From: Epinephelus fuscoguttatus
Taxonomy: Eukaryota; Chordata; Actinopteri; Perciformes; Serranidae
Length of the DNA: 64,000 bases
Direction: 5' to 3'
NCBI RefSeq assembly: GCF_011397635.1
Contig: NC_064758.1
Span: 20,271,013-20,335,012 of the forward strand
Positions 1 through 12,100 of this stretch are shown in pieces (within the stretch, counting starts at the first letter, position 1; each line of letters opens with the position of its first letter). A program made the position numbers and the translations under genes. A model generated the notes under the pieces. That model was given only the letters and a program-made list of their open reading frames with translations, had not been told where the DNA came from and made no database searches.

Positions 1-112
1 TTGTCACCGTACAGCAAGAGGATTCCTGATTCAAGCCCAGGGTGGGGGAGCCCTTCTGTGCGGAGTTTGCATATTCTCCCCGTGTCAGCGTGGGTTTTCT
101 CCAGGTACTCCA
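1..112 (+). repeat. Fragment of tRNA-headed teleost interspersed repeat
   Basis: The first ~110 bases match, with divergence, the repeat at 11791-12079: both contain 'cagcaagag', 'gagcccttct', 'cagc(g/a)tgggttttctccag' and 'gtactcc'. The similarity stops near 112, so this copy is truncated. It may extend left of the window. The family is recognised by memory of similar fish sequences and was not searched. Confidence 0.65.
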
Positions 113-2504
113 GCTTAGTCAAGCCTTCTTGCTGACCGTAAGGCTCAAGGCTGTTGCTTCCTGTTCACATTAATGGAGCTAATATTAGCTAGAACCTTGA
201 ATCACAGTGTGTCCTGCCTCACTCCCTGCCGCTACAGACCACCTTGCTGAGAGTAGAATGAGCAGAGCTCTCCAGACACAGACCCCCACTCAGCAGCCGC
301 AGCAACACAAATCCAGCCAGTGCAAACACCAGCAGCAGGGGAGCAGACAACCCTGACTCACTGTGGATCAGTAAACTTTCAGTTGCTGCATTACACAGGT
401 TAGACCGGGCGCTGCCACTGGCCACCAGCCCACTGTGACACCTGTTGGACCTGAGGTCTGTCTTGGAGCTGCTGCCAGCTTTAAATAAATAAATCATTAA
501 TTAAAACCCTGGTCATCTGTTGAGAGGGGTTTAGGACAGAGAGCTGCAAGAGGAGGGTGTGTTTTTTAAATCTAATTCTAATTCTGCTTTTTTTTGCCTT
601 TTACCCCGGCTTTACTGAGGGATTTGTTCTATTCAGTACCAGCCTCCTGTAACTGAAAACAGCTGAATTGAATTTAGCCGTCATTCATTTTATTATTTGT
701 GTTTTCCCTACTGTGACCTATCACATTTTCAGTGAAAGGGGGCAATTAGAAGTGGAGCAAAGGCACCAATATTAATATGTTCAATTTGTATTTGTATGTT
801 TTTAACTGTAGATACCTGCTATATTACATTTCCATAACAACCAGGTCCATTTTTTGTGTGTGCAGTGAGTGGCACAGTGAAAAACAGGTTCAGTTGTACC
901 CACAACACTTCATTCTCCTCCAATCACAAAACTAGTTGGAGTGATGTCACTCAGCCCACATGCCTGCCCCGCTTGCACACAAAGAAGGAGTCACACTCAC
1001 ACATTTTTGAGTCATTTTAACACCCCACTCTGCAGCTCTATGTTTTCAGCCACTTGCAGCTCATTATACTGGTTGCCTGGTACATGTACGCTTCAGTCCC
1101 GATGGCTCTCACTGACCCCACATATTATAACTGGCAGCCAGTCCTAGCTCATAAACTCACAGAAGCTGATTTTATGCTGCCTGTCTGGTGTGAAATGAGC
1201 AGCTTGCTGAAGTAAACAAATGACTGGCGAAGAAAACGACCCAGACTCATTTTCTCAGGAGTTAGTGTTGGAGACTTTATGCCCCCCAGTGGTCAGAAAT
1301 CTCTTAATGCTGCTTTAAAATTGACATGAAAAAAAACCAACCAGAAGTACTAACGCCTTTGCTACATAGGTTAGCATTTGGACTTTCTCATAGACAGTTT
1401 CCTTTATCTGTCTCTCTGAAAAGCAGAAACATGTTCCTGTCTATGTTGTCAGCTAAATAATACATACTACCATGGAGGAAAAACACAAACCTTATCATCT
1501 AAACCACAATAATATTATTTATTTTGTTAACATTTAAAAATGTGTCCTATTGGTGCCTGCTGTCAGAGTGTCATGGCAGCTGTTTGCAAATGAAATGATA
1601 TGTTGTATTATTTTGTTAGAATGATAGGTAACTGAATGGTACTATCCTGCTGTTGTAGATACCAATTAGACTTTGAAGAAACACACAAAGAAAGACAGAA
1701 AATCCCAGCAGTGTTTCAGTTTTTCAGAGAGACTGCTGATGAAAGATACCTGTAAAAAGAAATGCAGCATATCCTGTCTGTTAGTATGAAGTTGGAAGGA
1801 GCTACTGGTTCTGTAAGTATTTCTTTACTACTGTGAAAAGAAAAATATAACATTCCGACATAGCATTTAGTAAGTGTTTGACCCTCAAAAACTCTTGATG
1901 CATGAAAGAGAGTTATGCCATCTTTTTAAGAGTGAGTCCTGCTGATGATTGAAATCATCTAAGCCATGAAAATGTTGCAGCTGTAAAAATTAACATAACT
2001 TTTACCTCAGGAACCCTGGATGCCCAAAACAGCTCCAGTTTGCAACTCTACCACTGTTAATTTGGTTGGGAGAACTACCAGTGGCCAAATATTGCTTACT
2101 GCAGCTTTGATATTCCACTTTATGACAAAGTCTGCATGCTGCACCAAATTACACACAATTTCCCCACAATTCAGTATCAGGTTTAGTTCATGTTTTAATG
2201 ATCTGGACTAGAATCAAAATAAAGTTCTGTTGGTCTTGGCTATAGACACTCTATACACTCTTTGGCTGTACACCTTCCCTTTGTAATTATAGGCTGCATG
2301 TGAGCCAGGAGGACCTGAGCAAATAAATCTGCAAGTGTAATTTAGAAATTAGCTTCCTGCTTACTTTTGTTGTCTCAACCTGGGAGAAATGCCTCATGAA
2401 GAAAATATAAATGACCCATGATGCTCAATTTATGGCCCTTCAATCACTTTTTAATTTGCAATGAAAATAAATTGATTCACACTGGGATTTAATGTTATTT
2501 TATT
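113..2504. other. Intergenic, no supported gene
   Basis: This stretch is AT-rich and I recognise no gene in it. A 92-residue frame on the - strand (219-497) encodes a hydrophobic leucine-rich stretch, but it matches no family I know and lacks supporting exon structure. Confidence 0.5.
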
Positions 2505-3460
2505 TATTTATGTTTGCACCAAGCAGTACAGTACGGTACGGTTCAGTTCGGTTTGGTACACTTTTTTTCCATCTCAAACTGCAAAAAGTTGTGGATGGTA
2601 CCAATGGAACTGTTCCGAACCGTCCCCATTTTTGGTCCCCCCTCTGTTGGGGTACCTCACACACAGATCTGGTACTAAAAGGTGGAGCTGTGAACACTGC
2701 AGTCTGATTGGTCAATAGCAGACGGTCACTCTGCTCAGGGCTGAGCTGTGGCTGGTTTTGAGGCTCATGTAACCACTGTTCATACTGTGGAGAGTTTCAT
2801 TAGTAGACTTTAACAATAGAAATGAAGGCTGTTTTGCTGCCTCTTGTAGCAGCTGGAGTAAAAAAAAAAACTTAATTCACTGAGCTGAGTGCCGGTGACT
2901 TTTAAGGTGGAAAGTTATCTTGTTATGTTACTCAATGCATAAGGTGATGATGTGACTCCATCAACACACCTTAATATTCCTTATAACAAGTTCGACCATC
3001 ACTTTAGTTTTTATAGGACGTACACTTTTAGCAATGAGTGGATCTTCGAGCATTTATATATATTAATTTCAGTCTGGTTATGTGAACGCATATATTCTGA
3101 TCCTCACCGCATCTGGCTACAGCAACACTAAACCCCTGAGCTTGCCTTCGAGGAACTATATCCACAAACCCGCAATTTTTAAATATCCCTTGGAGAGAGA
3201 CTCTCACTGCAGCCTGTTTTATTTTGTTCTTAAAATGTTGGCGTGCAGCCTCGTTCTGTGGACGATAAGCGAGGCGCAGACTTCTGTGTCACCTGTAATG
3301 AGGAAATATAGTGAGTGACAACAACCCCGCCCACATTTAGTTGGCTACTGTTTGCGTGGTGGAAACGCTAAGGTACCATGTCTGAAGGGTTACTTTTGGT
3401 TCCAAAGGCACCATACCTGAAATGTTTGGTGGAAACAAGTCTTTATTCATGTATTTATTC
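2505..3460. repeat. Probable interspersed repeat with GGTAC-rich ends
   Basis: The segment begins with alternating 'cagtacggtacggttc' sequence. Near 3370-3420 it contains 'ggtaccatg', 'ggttccaaaggcacca' and 'ggtggaaac', echoing 'ggtaccaatggaa' near 2598. It resembles a DNA element common in fish, but I could not define clean termini or a target duplication. Some of the segment may be unique DNA. Confidence 0.3.
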
Positions 3461-3779
3461 TTTTTTTGTTGTTGTTGGTGGTGAAGGAACCCTGGACCCC
3501 CTGACAAATCTTCAAATCCTAGAAACGCCACTGCATATACCTGACTTGTGTGGGGCTGCTGCTACTGGATTTGCCTCTTTGACAAAGAAGAGTGAGGACA
3601 GCAGATGTCGAAAGGTTGAAGACAGGTTGTTCATTTATTCTATGCGCTAATATTATTATGGTTTATTTATTAATTGGCCTTAGCAGAAAAATAAAGTGCC
3701 CTCCGGACAAACTGCCCTACATCCCCTGGCAGGTAGTGAATCACGGAGTCTCACTGTCTCTTTGTAATAACGTGGTCTG

Positions 3780-4385
3780 ACGCAGGGGGGCGTAGTTCTC
3801 CGCCAGGTGCGTCTTCCTCCCCTCCCGCACCTTCCCATCCCAGCGCTGCTGGTTGTGGCTGCTCCATCGCCTCCTCCTCGCCGCCGTGCAGCCCACTTCT
3901 TCTTCGCAGGGGGAGCTGACTTGATGCGCATAATAAATCATCTCTGCAAGATTTCCTTTCAAGCCCAATTTCAGACCTACGCGTGTTGGATTTGAGAGCG
4001 TAAACACAGGCGAGAGTCGAGCCTCTTAACTGGGGATGTTTCAAATGTGATTCAGCACGGCAAACAACGTGGGTGTTGTGTGTGTGCGTGTGTGTGAGTG
4101 CGTGTGTGTGTGTGTGTGTATGTTGTTTTTTTTTGTTTTTTTTTTTTGGTGGGGAGTGGAGGAGAAGGGGGAGAGCAGCGATATGAAACGCGTGTGTTTA
4201 TGCCTCCTGCGCTACCCGTTATCTCTGACTGACCACCGGCTCAATTTTTCACCTGTATGAACGACCTTGCGATTGTGACCGAATTTTTTCCTAAAAAGAG
4301 GGTTTCCATGGAGGATCAATGTGTCGCTTTTTCCGTGAGGGCTGAATTTGGTTCCTGCTGGTCTCAAGATATTTCAAGATAAGAG
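3780..4385 (+). promoter_or_regulatory. Candidate promoter and non-coding first exon of the contactin gene
   Basis: Base composition changes here to GC-rich with frequent CpG (for example around 3800-3920 and 3975-4030), unlike the AT-rich surroundings. It ends in 'aagag|gtaag' with the GT at 4386, a good splice donor. The next plausible acceptor before the start codon is at 6950. No TATA box was identified and the transcription start is unknown. A transcript is needed to confirm it. Confidence 0.35.
4075..4120. repeat. (GT)n microsatellite
   Basis: This is an imperfect run of GT dinucleotides interrupted by GC and GA steps, followed by poly-T to about 4146. It lies inside the candidate promoter or 5' exon region. 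Confidence 0.9.
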
Positions 4386-6950
4386 GTAAGACAAAAAAAA
4401 AAAATAGCCCATGAGCGCGCTTGGCAATTGTGAACGTGCACAAATACAGAAAGCTAAATTATTTACTCAGTGATATTTATATGTTCAAATATTCATCCAC
4501 GCTAACAGGCTCACATGTCGGCCTGTCTTGCCTGCTGTCCCGAATTGGCCCATCAATTCCTAATGCCGTTTATTTGATCATAATTGTTGAGGCTGGAGTA
4601 ACGTGACGTGCCCTCCCAACTGCAGCCAATTCCTCCACACTGCTTAGTCTTGATTTTGGAGGAGCATGCATTCAAGACACACTTTGATGTTTTGTTTAAA
4701 AATAAGGAGTTGGCTCAGCCGTGCCTTTCTTTGTCAAACTGCTGTGGAGATGCTGTTACATCACTCACATGGTGGTATTTTAGCCTCTAACTGTTCTCGT
4801 GGTTCCTACCTGGTGTGGTGCCAGCCACACTGCAGCCTGGCTCCACTTCACCTTACCCGCTGAATTGTGGAGCTACAGGCCAACACTGACACATTTTAGG
4901 ACTAAATCAAACCTTGGGTGGACCTGCATGCACAGAATGCAGAAAAAAAGACTGCATAAATGTATTCAAGTGTTACCAAGGACCCTCTTCCAAAGGCAAA
5001 AAATACCTTGAGCAAACCTTGAGAAGTGTCACGGCAATGATTGGCTGCATGCCTCTTGAGATACAGTAAGTGTGAAAGGTGCACACACACACGCACACAT
5101 ACACACTATTTCTACCCTGCAACATTCACCAGGTAATTGCATACTGGTATGCCACAGTGTCAGCTGGAATATCTATGATGAATGCAGCTAAGGCCTTCAA
5201 AGTAAGTACACTCCCACTCTGCCAGCTGGGCTATTTGTTCAACCAGCGTGTTACTTGGATGCAGGCAGAGTGTGATGGAGGTGGTAGATATCGTGATTAT
5301 ACATTATTTAACCCAGTGGTGTCTTGGTACAGGAAGGTACCCTCCGTGATTGAGAGTGATTCACCCTGTAAAGCTTTTCTCACCACCTTCTATCACCATC
5401 ATCGTTAGCACCATTATCCATGAGAGCAAGCTGTGAGTTTGTATGTGTGGGGGCCCACGTTCTTCATGTTTGTGCATGTGCATGAAGATGTGTTATACAG
5501 TGTGTACATGCGAAACCACCAAGCGATCCGCTCTGTGTCAAATCACTGATAGAATTCTGACTCTCAGTATTTTGCATTTGTAAATGATTTATTGGCTCTG
5601 CATTAAAAAAGAGGAAGACATTGCATCAGGTGTTACACAGTGCCATCCCTGACAGAACCCCATTACAAATGCAAACCATAACATGCAAAGTCGACAGTAG
5701 TGTAATACCCACTGTACCTTCCACACACCAATCCTCAGTCCTGAGGTGCCAGCAGTTTGCACACTGTGGGCCTATCACTGAGGTATGGCATGCAGGAGTC
5801 GTCTTGAGAGGAAGCGTACCAATCCAATTTTGCAGACTTTCGGGTAAGAAAAAGGACAGAGCAAACATGAAAGGTAGGGAAGAAAATTCTGGCTGAGACC
5901 CCACGTGTCTGATTTGACATCCAGGCAGCTGACAAACAATTAGACCCTCCATAAGTAGCGCTCTGAACCAGGCTCGCCCCGGGATTAGGCCACAAATGAG
6001 CCGCACATCACGGCTTATGTCTTCTAAATGGAAAGCGAGCGTGTGTGTGTGTGTGGAGGCAGGGTGTTATACGTGTTGTACACGGTGAGAAAGTGAGTTT
6101 GGTTGTGTAGGTGTGTGTGGGTTGTGTGACATTTAGCAGATTGGTGTTATTATCTGTCTCTGCCCTTAATATATCTTGAACACCTCTTGAAGAAATTTGT
6201 GATTCTGTATGTGTGCAGACCTGCTTATTCATGTGCATGCTTGTATGCAGGTACACACTATTGTACACTGATCTGCATACACTCTGCACACTTGGATGTG
6301 TGTGTAACTGCTCACTTCACTGCTGTGTTATTGCTGGTTCTCCGTTGTGTGTATGTTTGACATTTCATAATTGCATCATTACTCGCTCAGTCTCCTCCTG
6401 CAAGAAGTGGGTGCATCGCAAATTGCAGCACATGCTACAAGCAGACAGACACACTTGCCCTTGATTATGGACCTGGGTGGAATGGCTTCCTCATCAGGCT
6501 GTCTTGATTCACCCCAGCATGTGGGGAGACACATGCTGCTGTGGGTGAATCTAATTGATTGGATGACACCCAATTCCCAGGTCCAAGTCTCCTCAGGCAG
6601 CCAGAGTGAATCCGTCCAAGTGAAGGATGAGCTTAGGCGTTGGTCGCCCCCCTAATAGATTGGCATGGGCTTCTTCCCATATGCCTCTGGTATCACCCTC
6701 AGACATCTCCGGGTGCAAGTTGGCCAAAGCGCAGGGCACAAAGTGACACCGCCTGGATCTTCACTGATCAGAAATGTGAGAATGGACACAAATAATGAGA
6801 CACATCCTGCACCAAAACCCACATCCATTTTTATCACATTCCCCGTCTTCTCCTGGTGGGTGATTAAAAAACATGATGTTGAAAGCGGGATAAAAATATC
6901 CGGGGGTTCGTAGAGTTTGGTGTTTTACAACAAAATTCTTGTTCCAACAG
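4386..6950 (+). other. Putative 5' intron
   Basis: No gene is recognised here. It holds short CA/GT tracts (5082-5106 and about 6040-6056) and otherwise unremarkable sequence. It ends with 'ttgttccaacag', a plausible acceptor, at 6950. Its status as an intron depends on the donor at 4386 being used. Confidence 0.35.
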
Positions 6951-7033
6951 GTCAAGCTCCCCTCTCTCGGAGAACACGAGTGCCATTTCAAAGCTTATTG
7001 GATGAAAGTCTCATTTGCCCTTGGCTGCCAAAG

Positions 7034-7088
7034 ATGACGTTGCCATGGAAACAGCTTCTACTGTTATCAATCATCGACTGCCTGGCAG
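7034..7088 (+). CDS. cntn3: Contactin coding exon 1: signal peptide
   Basis: Encodes [18 protein letters not shown] plus one base of the next codon, a typical secretion leader with a leucine-rich core. The donor is gtaaac at 7089. The exon probably begins at 6951 after the acceptor 'gttccaacag', giving 83 bases of 5' UTR before the ATG. It ends in phase 1. Confidence 0.88.
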
Positions 7089-9135
7089 GTAAACCATCTT
7101 TTATATATGAGTAATGATTCTTTCACGTTTGGGCATTTACAGTTGCGGGGATGATGGCTGAAGAGCCGAAAATCATGTCAGTGTCAGAGATGATAGGATG
7201 GGCCAAATTTAAAGGGCCACTCCTCAGTATTGACTTCCATTCACAACACAGGCACAATGCTCTCAATCTTTCTCCTCACTGCTCTGTGATTGTGACCTGA
7301 TGAAGAGATATACACTGTTGTGTTCTCGTCTTTTAACATTTTCCTTGACTTCATTAACACATAACTCGCAGAGTACAAGCGTGATAACCTCCGTTGCTTC
7401 TCTAAAGTCAAAACAAATTAATTTTCTTTCACATAGTGTACAGATTTCCCAGTGAATGATTGCCTTTTATCAAATGGAAACGCAATTATTTTTAATTGCT
7501 GGAAAACATTTCTATAAAGTGCTTTTAATATTATTCAGCTTGTTATTATTTCAGAAGAATCTGCACTTTACGACCTCTCAAGATAATTTCAAACACGCTG
7601 AATCACTTCCCATGTTTAGTAATGTCCAGTCTCCCATTTTGAAAGAGCCTCCCTGTTAAACCCCAATATCCCATTTCCTCCAGAAGAACAGGGCATTATG
7701 GCGGCCAAACTCTATCAAAAGGGCACTTTTTTTCCCTGCCATTATGCTCAGGCTGTTACTGTTGCTCTGACAGATTGTCTGGACAGTGGATCATACCATG
7801 GTCCAAGATGGAGGATGGAGCCAGGTGACTTGTTCATTCCTGTCGACTCCATAGAAGAGGAAGCCACTCTGACCTGTGATGCAAAGGGAACGCCACCTCC
7901 TCAGTACAGGTAAGGGCGCACTCACATCAAAGTGTGGGTTAGGATTTAGATAAAGACTCGTTATTTGATAGTTTCAATTTATTTTTTAACTAGTAATCCC
8001 AAACTCTGTCTTGAAACTGGGGCCTAGTCCACACGAGCACGGCTATTTTTAAAACTGAACTTTTTTGGCCTCCACTTTTTAAAAAATCTGCATCCATACA
8101 AGTGGTGTAATAAAAATACCTCCATCCACATGACACCGCAAATTCCACTATCAAGCAGTGTAATACACATGCCAAAGCAGTAAGTGGCGATATAACGCCT
8201 AACTGTAAGGTCACTGTAGCCAATCAGAAGGCAGTAGAACGTCATTACCGGAAAAACAACAAGCGCGAAATATCAATATAATATATATACATTATATATA
8301 ATCAATATGCTGCTAAATAGCAGCAGTATTTGTTTAGGTCCATCCTCAAATCGTCTCTCGCACACACTGGATCGGGTAATAACACAGCTGTTTTCTGTTT
8401 ACGTCGCACACTGTGACGTCATACAATGGAGACGAGACAAAATAACTGCGGTTATCCTGTCCACACATGACTGCTGACACTGGACTTTTCTAAAAAGTTC
8501 ACCCTGGACTCCGGTTACAGATAACTCCGGTTACAGGGGCCCAAAACTGCGGTTACATGTGGATGAAAGGCCAAACCGTGAGCAAAGAGTCACGGTTTTA
8601 TAAATACCCGTGTTGGTGTGGACAGCCCCTGGATTATAAAAATTCAATTTGCAGCACAAACCATCAGCTTTTATTGCTTTTAACTTAAAGGCACTCAAGC
8701 GCCACATCAGCAGCACTTGCTGTTTCTTTGTATCCTTTCTTTGTAGCTGTCAATGTCAGAAGAGGACCTTGTTTAATGTAAAGTACTGTGAGCACTGCAG
8801 GCGACATTACTTTTTGGATGTGTGGGACGTAAAATCAGTGTGAAATCCTTAAAAGTGATCAGCTTTTTGTACAATAAAAATCTGTATATATATACAAATA
8901 CACATATACACACTAGGGCTGGGCAATATATTGATATTATATTGATGTTGAGATATATAAGAATGGATATGGTCTTAGATTTTGAACATCATGATACTGA
9001 TAGTGTGTATTTTCCTGGTTTGAAAGGCTGCATTCCAGTAAAGTGTAACTGTAACTGTCTGAACTTACCTTGATTCTAACTGTTTTATTTTCCTGTACCC
9101 ACTTCAGTCATTATATCTGCATTTCTTCTCTATAT

Positions 9136-9181
<46 letters not shown>

Positions 9182-12100
9182 TAAGGGCCTTTCAGCTTCC
9201 CATTAACATAAAGCCCATTTCAGTCATTCACACAGCTCTAAATAAGGATATATAAAGCTTTTTCACATGGAACAGGCAGGTGCTTGCTCCCCTTTCATTT
9301 TCTCCACATTAGACTGAAATGCACACTGACAAACGAAGCAGTGGTGTCATTATGCCTTTACTAATTTATATTGACTAACACGCCGCCAATCTGCCTCTTG
9401 TCTCGCCAGATATTATCTTAGCGACACACGTGTAGCATCTTAATGCATCTTTGAATCTCCTCTTATAAAACGCGGTGAGACCCATGCAGGTTGCTAGACA
9501 CCAGTTGGCACCAACAGGCATTGATTACAAGTGTCTTTGGCGTTCGACGGTGGAATTACTGCGGCACAGCGAGCACAGATGAGCTGAATGATAGTGGTGT
9601 GGAGTGCGTACACTCATTATTTCAGGCTTTTCACATTCCCCGCCTAAGACCAGGTATTGCCATGTACTGATTAAAGGTGAGATGAGCATGTTTAACGTGG
9701 TGTCTTGTCAAGCTGGCTGTGCGGGGCTCGGCAAGCCCTCAGCACCTCTCTGGCTCTTCTCTTGAAGTGTAAATAGGCTCACACTGCTCCCTCCCCCATC
9801 CTCTCTTTTCTCCCCTCTCCTTTCCTCTGCCAGTCCTGTCACTCACAAAGAGATGAGACTTCCATAGTATGCACAATGTAGCAGCATAATAACTCATGGG
9901 AGAAAACCATATCTTGAACGAAAAAGCATCTTTTCCACAGCGGGGTGGAAAAGTGATGCAGTTTTTTTTTTTTTGTTGTTTAAATCCAAACAGAGGGTGA
10001 CTTGCCTAACCTTTACTTGACCTGAGGTTTGAAGCCTGTGGCTCTGGGCTGCAGGATGATCCAGAATACTCCAGTTTTTCCGTGGTCAGATGGTCAGACG
10101 ACATGTGTTCACAAAATGAGTCTTAAGCAGAGTAATTCAGTTTCGGAGTTGCTATTCAATCACCTGCCCAATGTTCAGGGCACCACTGAACAGCAGAGGC
10201 ACTTCAGAGCAGGTCAGAAAGAGGTGAAAGTGGTGACTCTGGGATAAAGAGCAGAATGCACTCAAGTGGACACAAACATGCACATATCACTAGCCTATGC
10301 AATCCTATAGGTGTTCACCACTCACACAGTCTCTTAAACTGTATAGCCTTAGGGTTAACCTCAGTGCATACCGAAACGCAGCTATCAAGTATAAGTGTCT
10401 AGAGTATGGCAGCAAGCACTCATCGACATTCAGTGGTTTTCGATATTCTTTAAGAAATTATTTCGGAGGTTAGACTTGAAAGCTTTTGGAAAGTTGGCCA
10501 TTATGGCCTCCACGTCTTTCATTTCCACTTAAGGGAAGTAAAATAGCAGAATGTGGCTGAAGGAAAGAAATTGTTATTTTCAGTGCTTTGAGAAAAATGA
10601 TGGAACATTCTTGAAAAGTGCTCTGTCCTTGAACCCATCAATGCTCCATTTTTGAATAGCATTTAAAAAGAGATAGACAAGAGTGTTGTGGTGGCAGGGA
10701 AAGAAAGTCTTTTTCTTGCTGAATAGTGGGTTTTATTTAAATCACTGAATTAACCTCATGTTTTTAAGAGCTCTTTCAGGTGTTTCATTTATTTGATAGC
10801 ACTATCTGAACCTGCTGAGCAAAGTATTATTGTTTTAAGTTCCCGCACCTGCTAAGTGTGGTAAGGCTGTAATGGAAGGTGAAAAGGAGCATAAAAGGCA
10901 CCCTTTGTTACATCAGCTCACTGTTACCTCTTGCCAAGTGCTAATGTTTTGTCCTAATGAGAAGTCAAAGGTGGAATAATGTCACATTATGTAAATATAA
11001 TGTGAAGGAGAAGAGGTGATTATGGCGAAGACTGATGATAATATCTGGGATGGCTTCTAAAACCTTTATCTTCTGCTTCCCTTAAATAGCAGTAGACAGC
11101 TTTGTGTATGATACTCTGAGATTAAACTTTAATGATCCCTGCGGGGGAAAATGGGATAGCTGCAGCAGCAAATAGTGGAAGAGCAAAATAAAGAAAAATA
11201 GAATAGAAAGATACAACATAAATAAGAAATGTGAATTTAAGGGTTATATAAACAATATCCAATAACACAAGAGCATGTTATAGCATTATGGATTACAGAA
11301 TTACTACATTACAGGGACAAAACAATATGCGGCAATTATGGAGCGTCCAGCATATGATAAGTAGAAGAATAAAATTAGGGCTGGGCGCAATGTTGTCTTC
11401 ATACAATGGTTCGTATGATACCTAACAAATGACATTGCATCCTCAATGTACAGTTACGTCAGTCAGATTTAGGCAAGTAAAGTCACATAGGTTAGGTTTA
11501 GGAAAAGAAACATAGTGACGACATACCTTAAAACAACGCAAAGTTTACTTTGTTCGAACACCACTTTCCTTTTGTTTGACCCATCCACCACCCCAACTCG
11601 CCTCCATACATGGAGTTTCGGTCTTCACACCACCTCCTTCTTTTTTCCCATCAGCGCATTTGTCCCATGATTCCAGCCTTCTCGATTACATGGCTCATGA
11701 TTATGTGTGTTATATACGAATTGTGGTGCATCATCTTTGTAGGTAGAAATACAAACACGGCACGGTTTGATCCCTGCAGTTAACAGTGGTTAGCATTGTC
11801 GCCTCACAGCAAGAGGGTTCCTGGTTCGAACCCAGGGCGGGTGGAGCCCTTCTATGTGGAGTATGCATGTTCTCCCATGTCAGCATGGGTTTTCTCCAGG
11901 TACTCCGGCTTCCTCCCACAGTCCAATGACATGCAGGTTAATTGGTGACTCTAAATTGTCCGTAGGTGTGAATGTGAGCGTGAATGGTTGTCTGTCTCTA
12001 TGTGTAAGCCCTGCTATAGTCTGGTGACCTGTCCAGGGTGTACCCCGCCTCTCGCCCAATGTCAGCTGTGATAGGCTCCATATTTATCATATTAATATGA

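Noticed and set aside
219..497. 92-residue - strand frame with a leucine-rich hydrophobic stretch
   Set aside because: No family resemblance, no supporting splice sites or neighbouring exons; probably a chance frame.
5079..5408. 109-residue frame starting in CA repeats
   Set aside because: Starts in a microsatellite (HTHTHT) and has no family features.
5626..6006. 126-residue - strand frame, among the longest in the window
   Set aside because: Low-complexity composition with no recognisable domain and no exon context; overlaps other frames equally open.
11791..12079. Possible functional tRNA gene from the B-box match
   Set aside because: No cloverleaf can be formed; the box is part of a tRNA-headed repeat.
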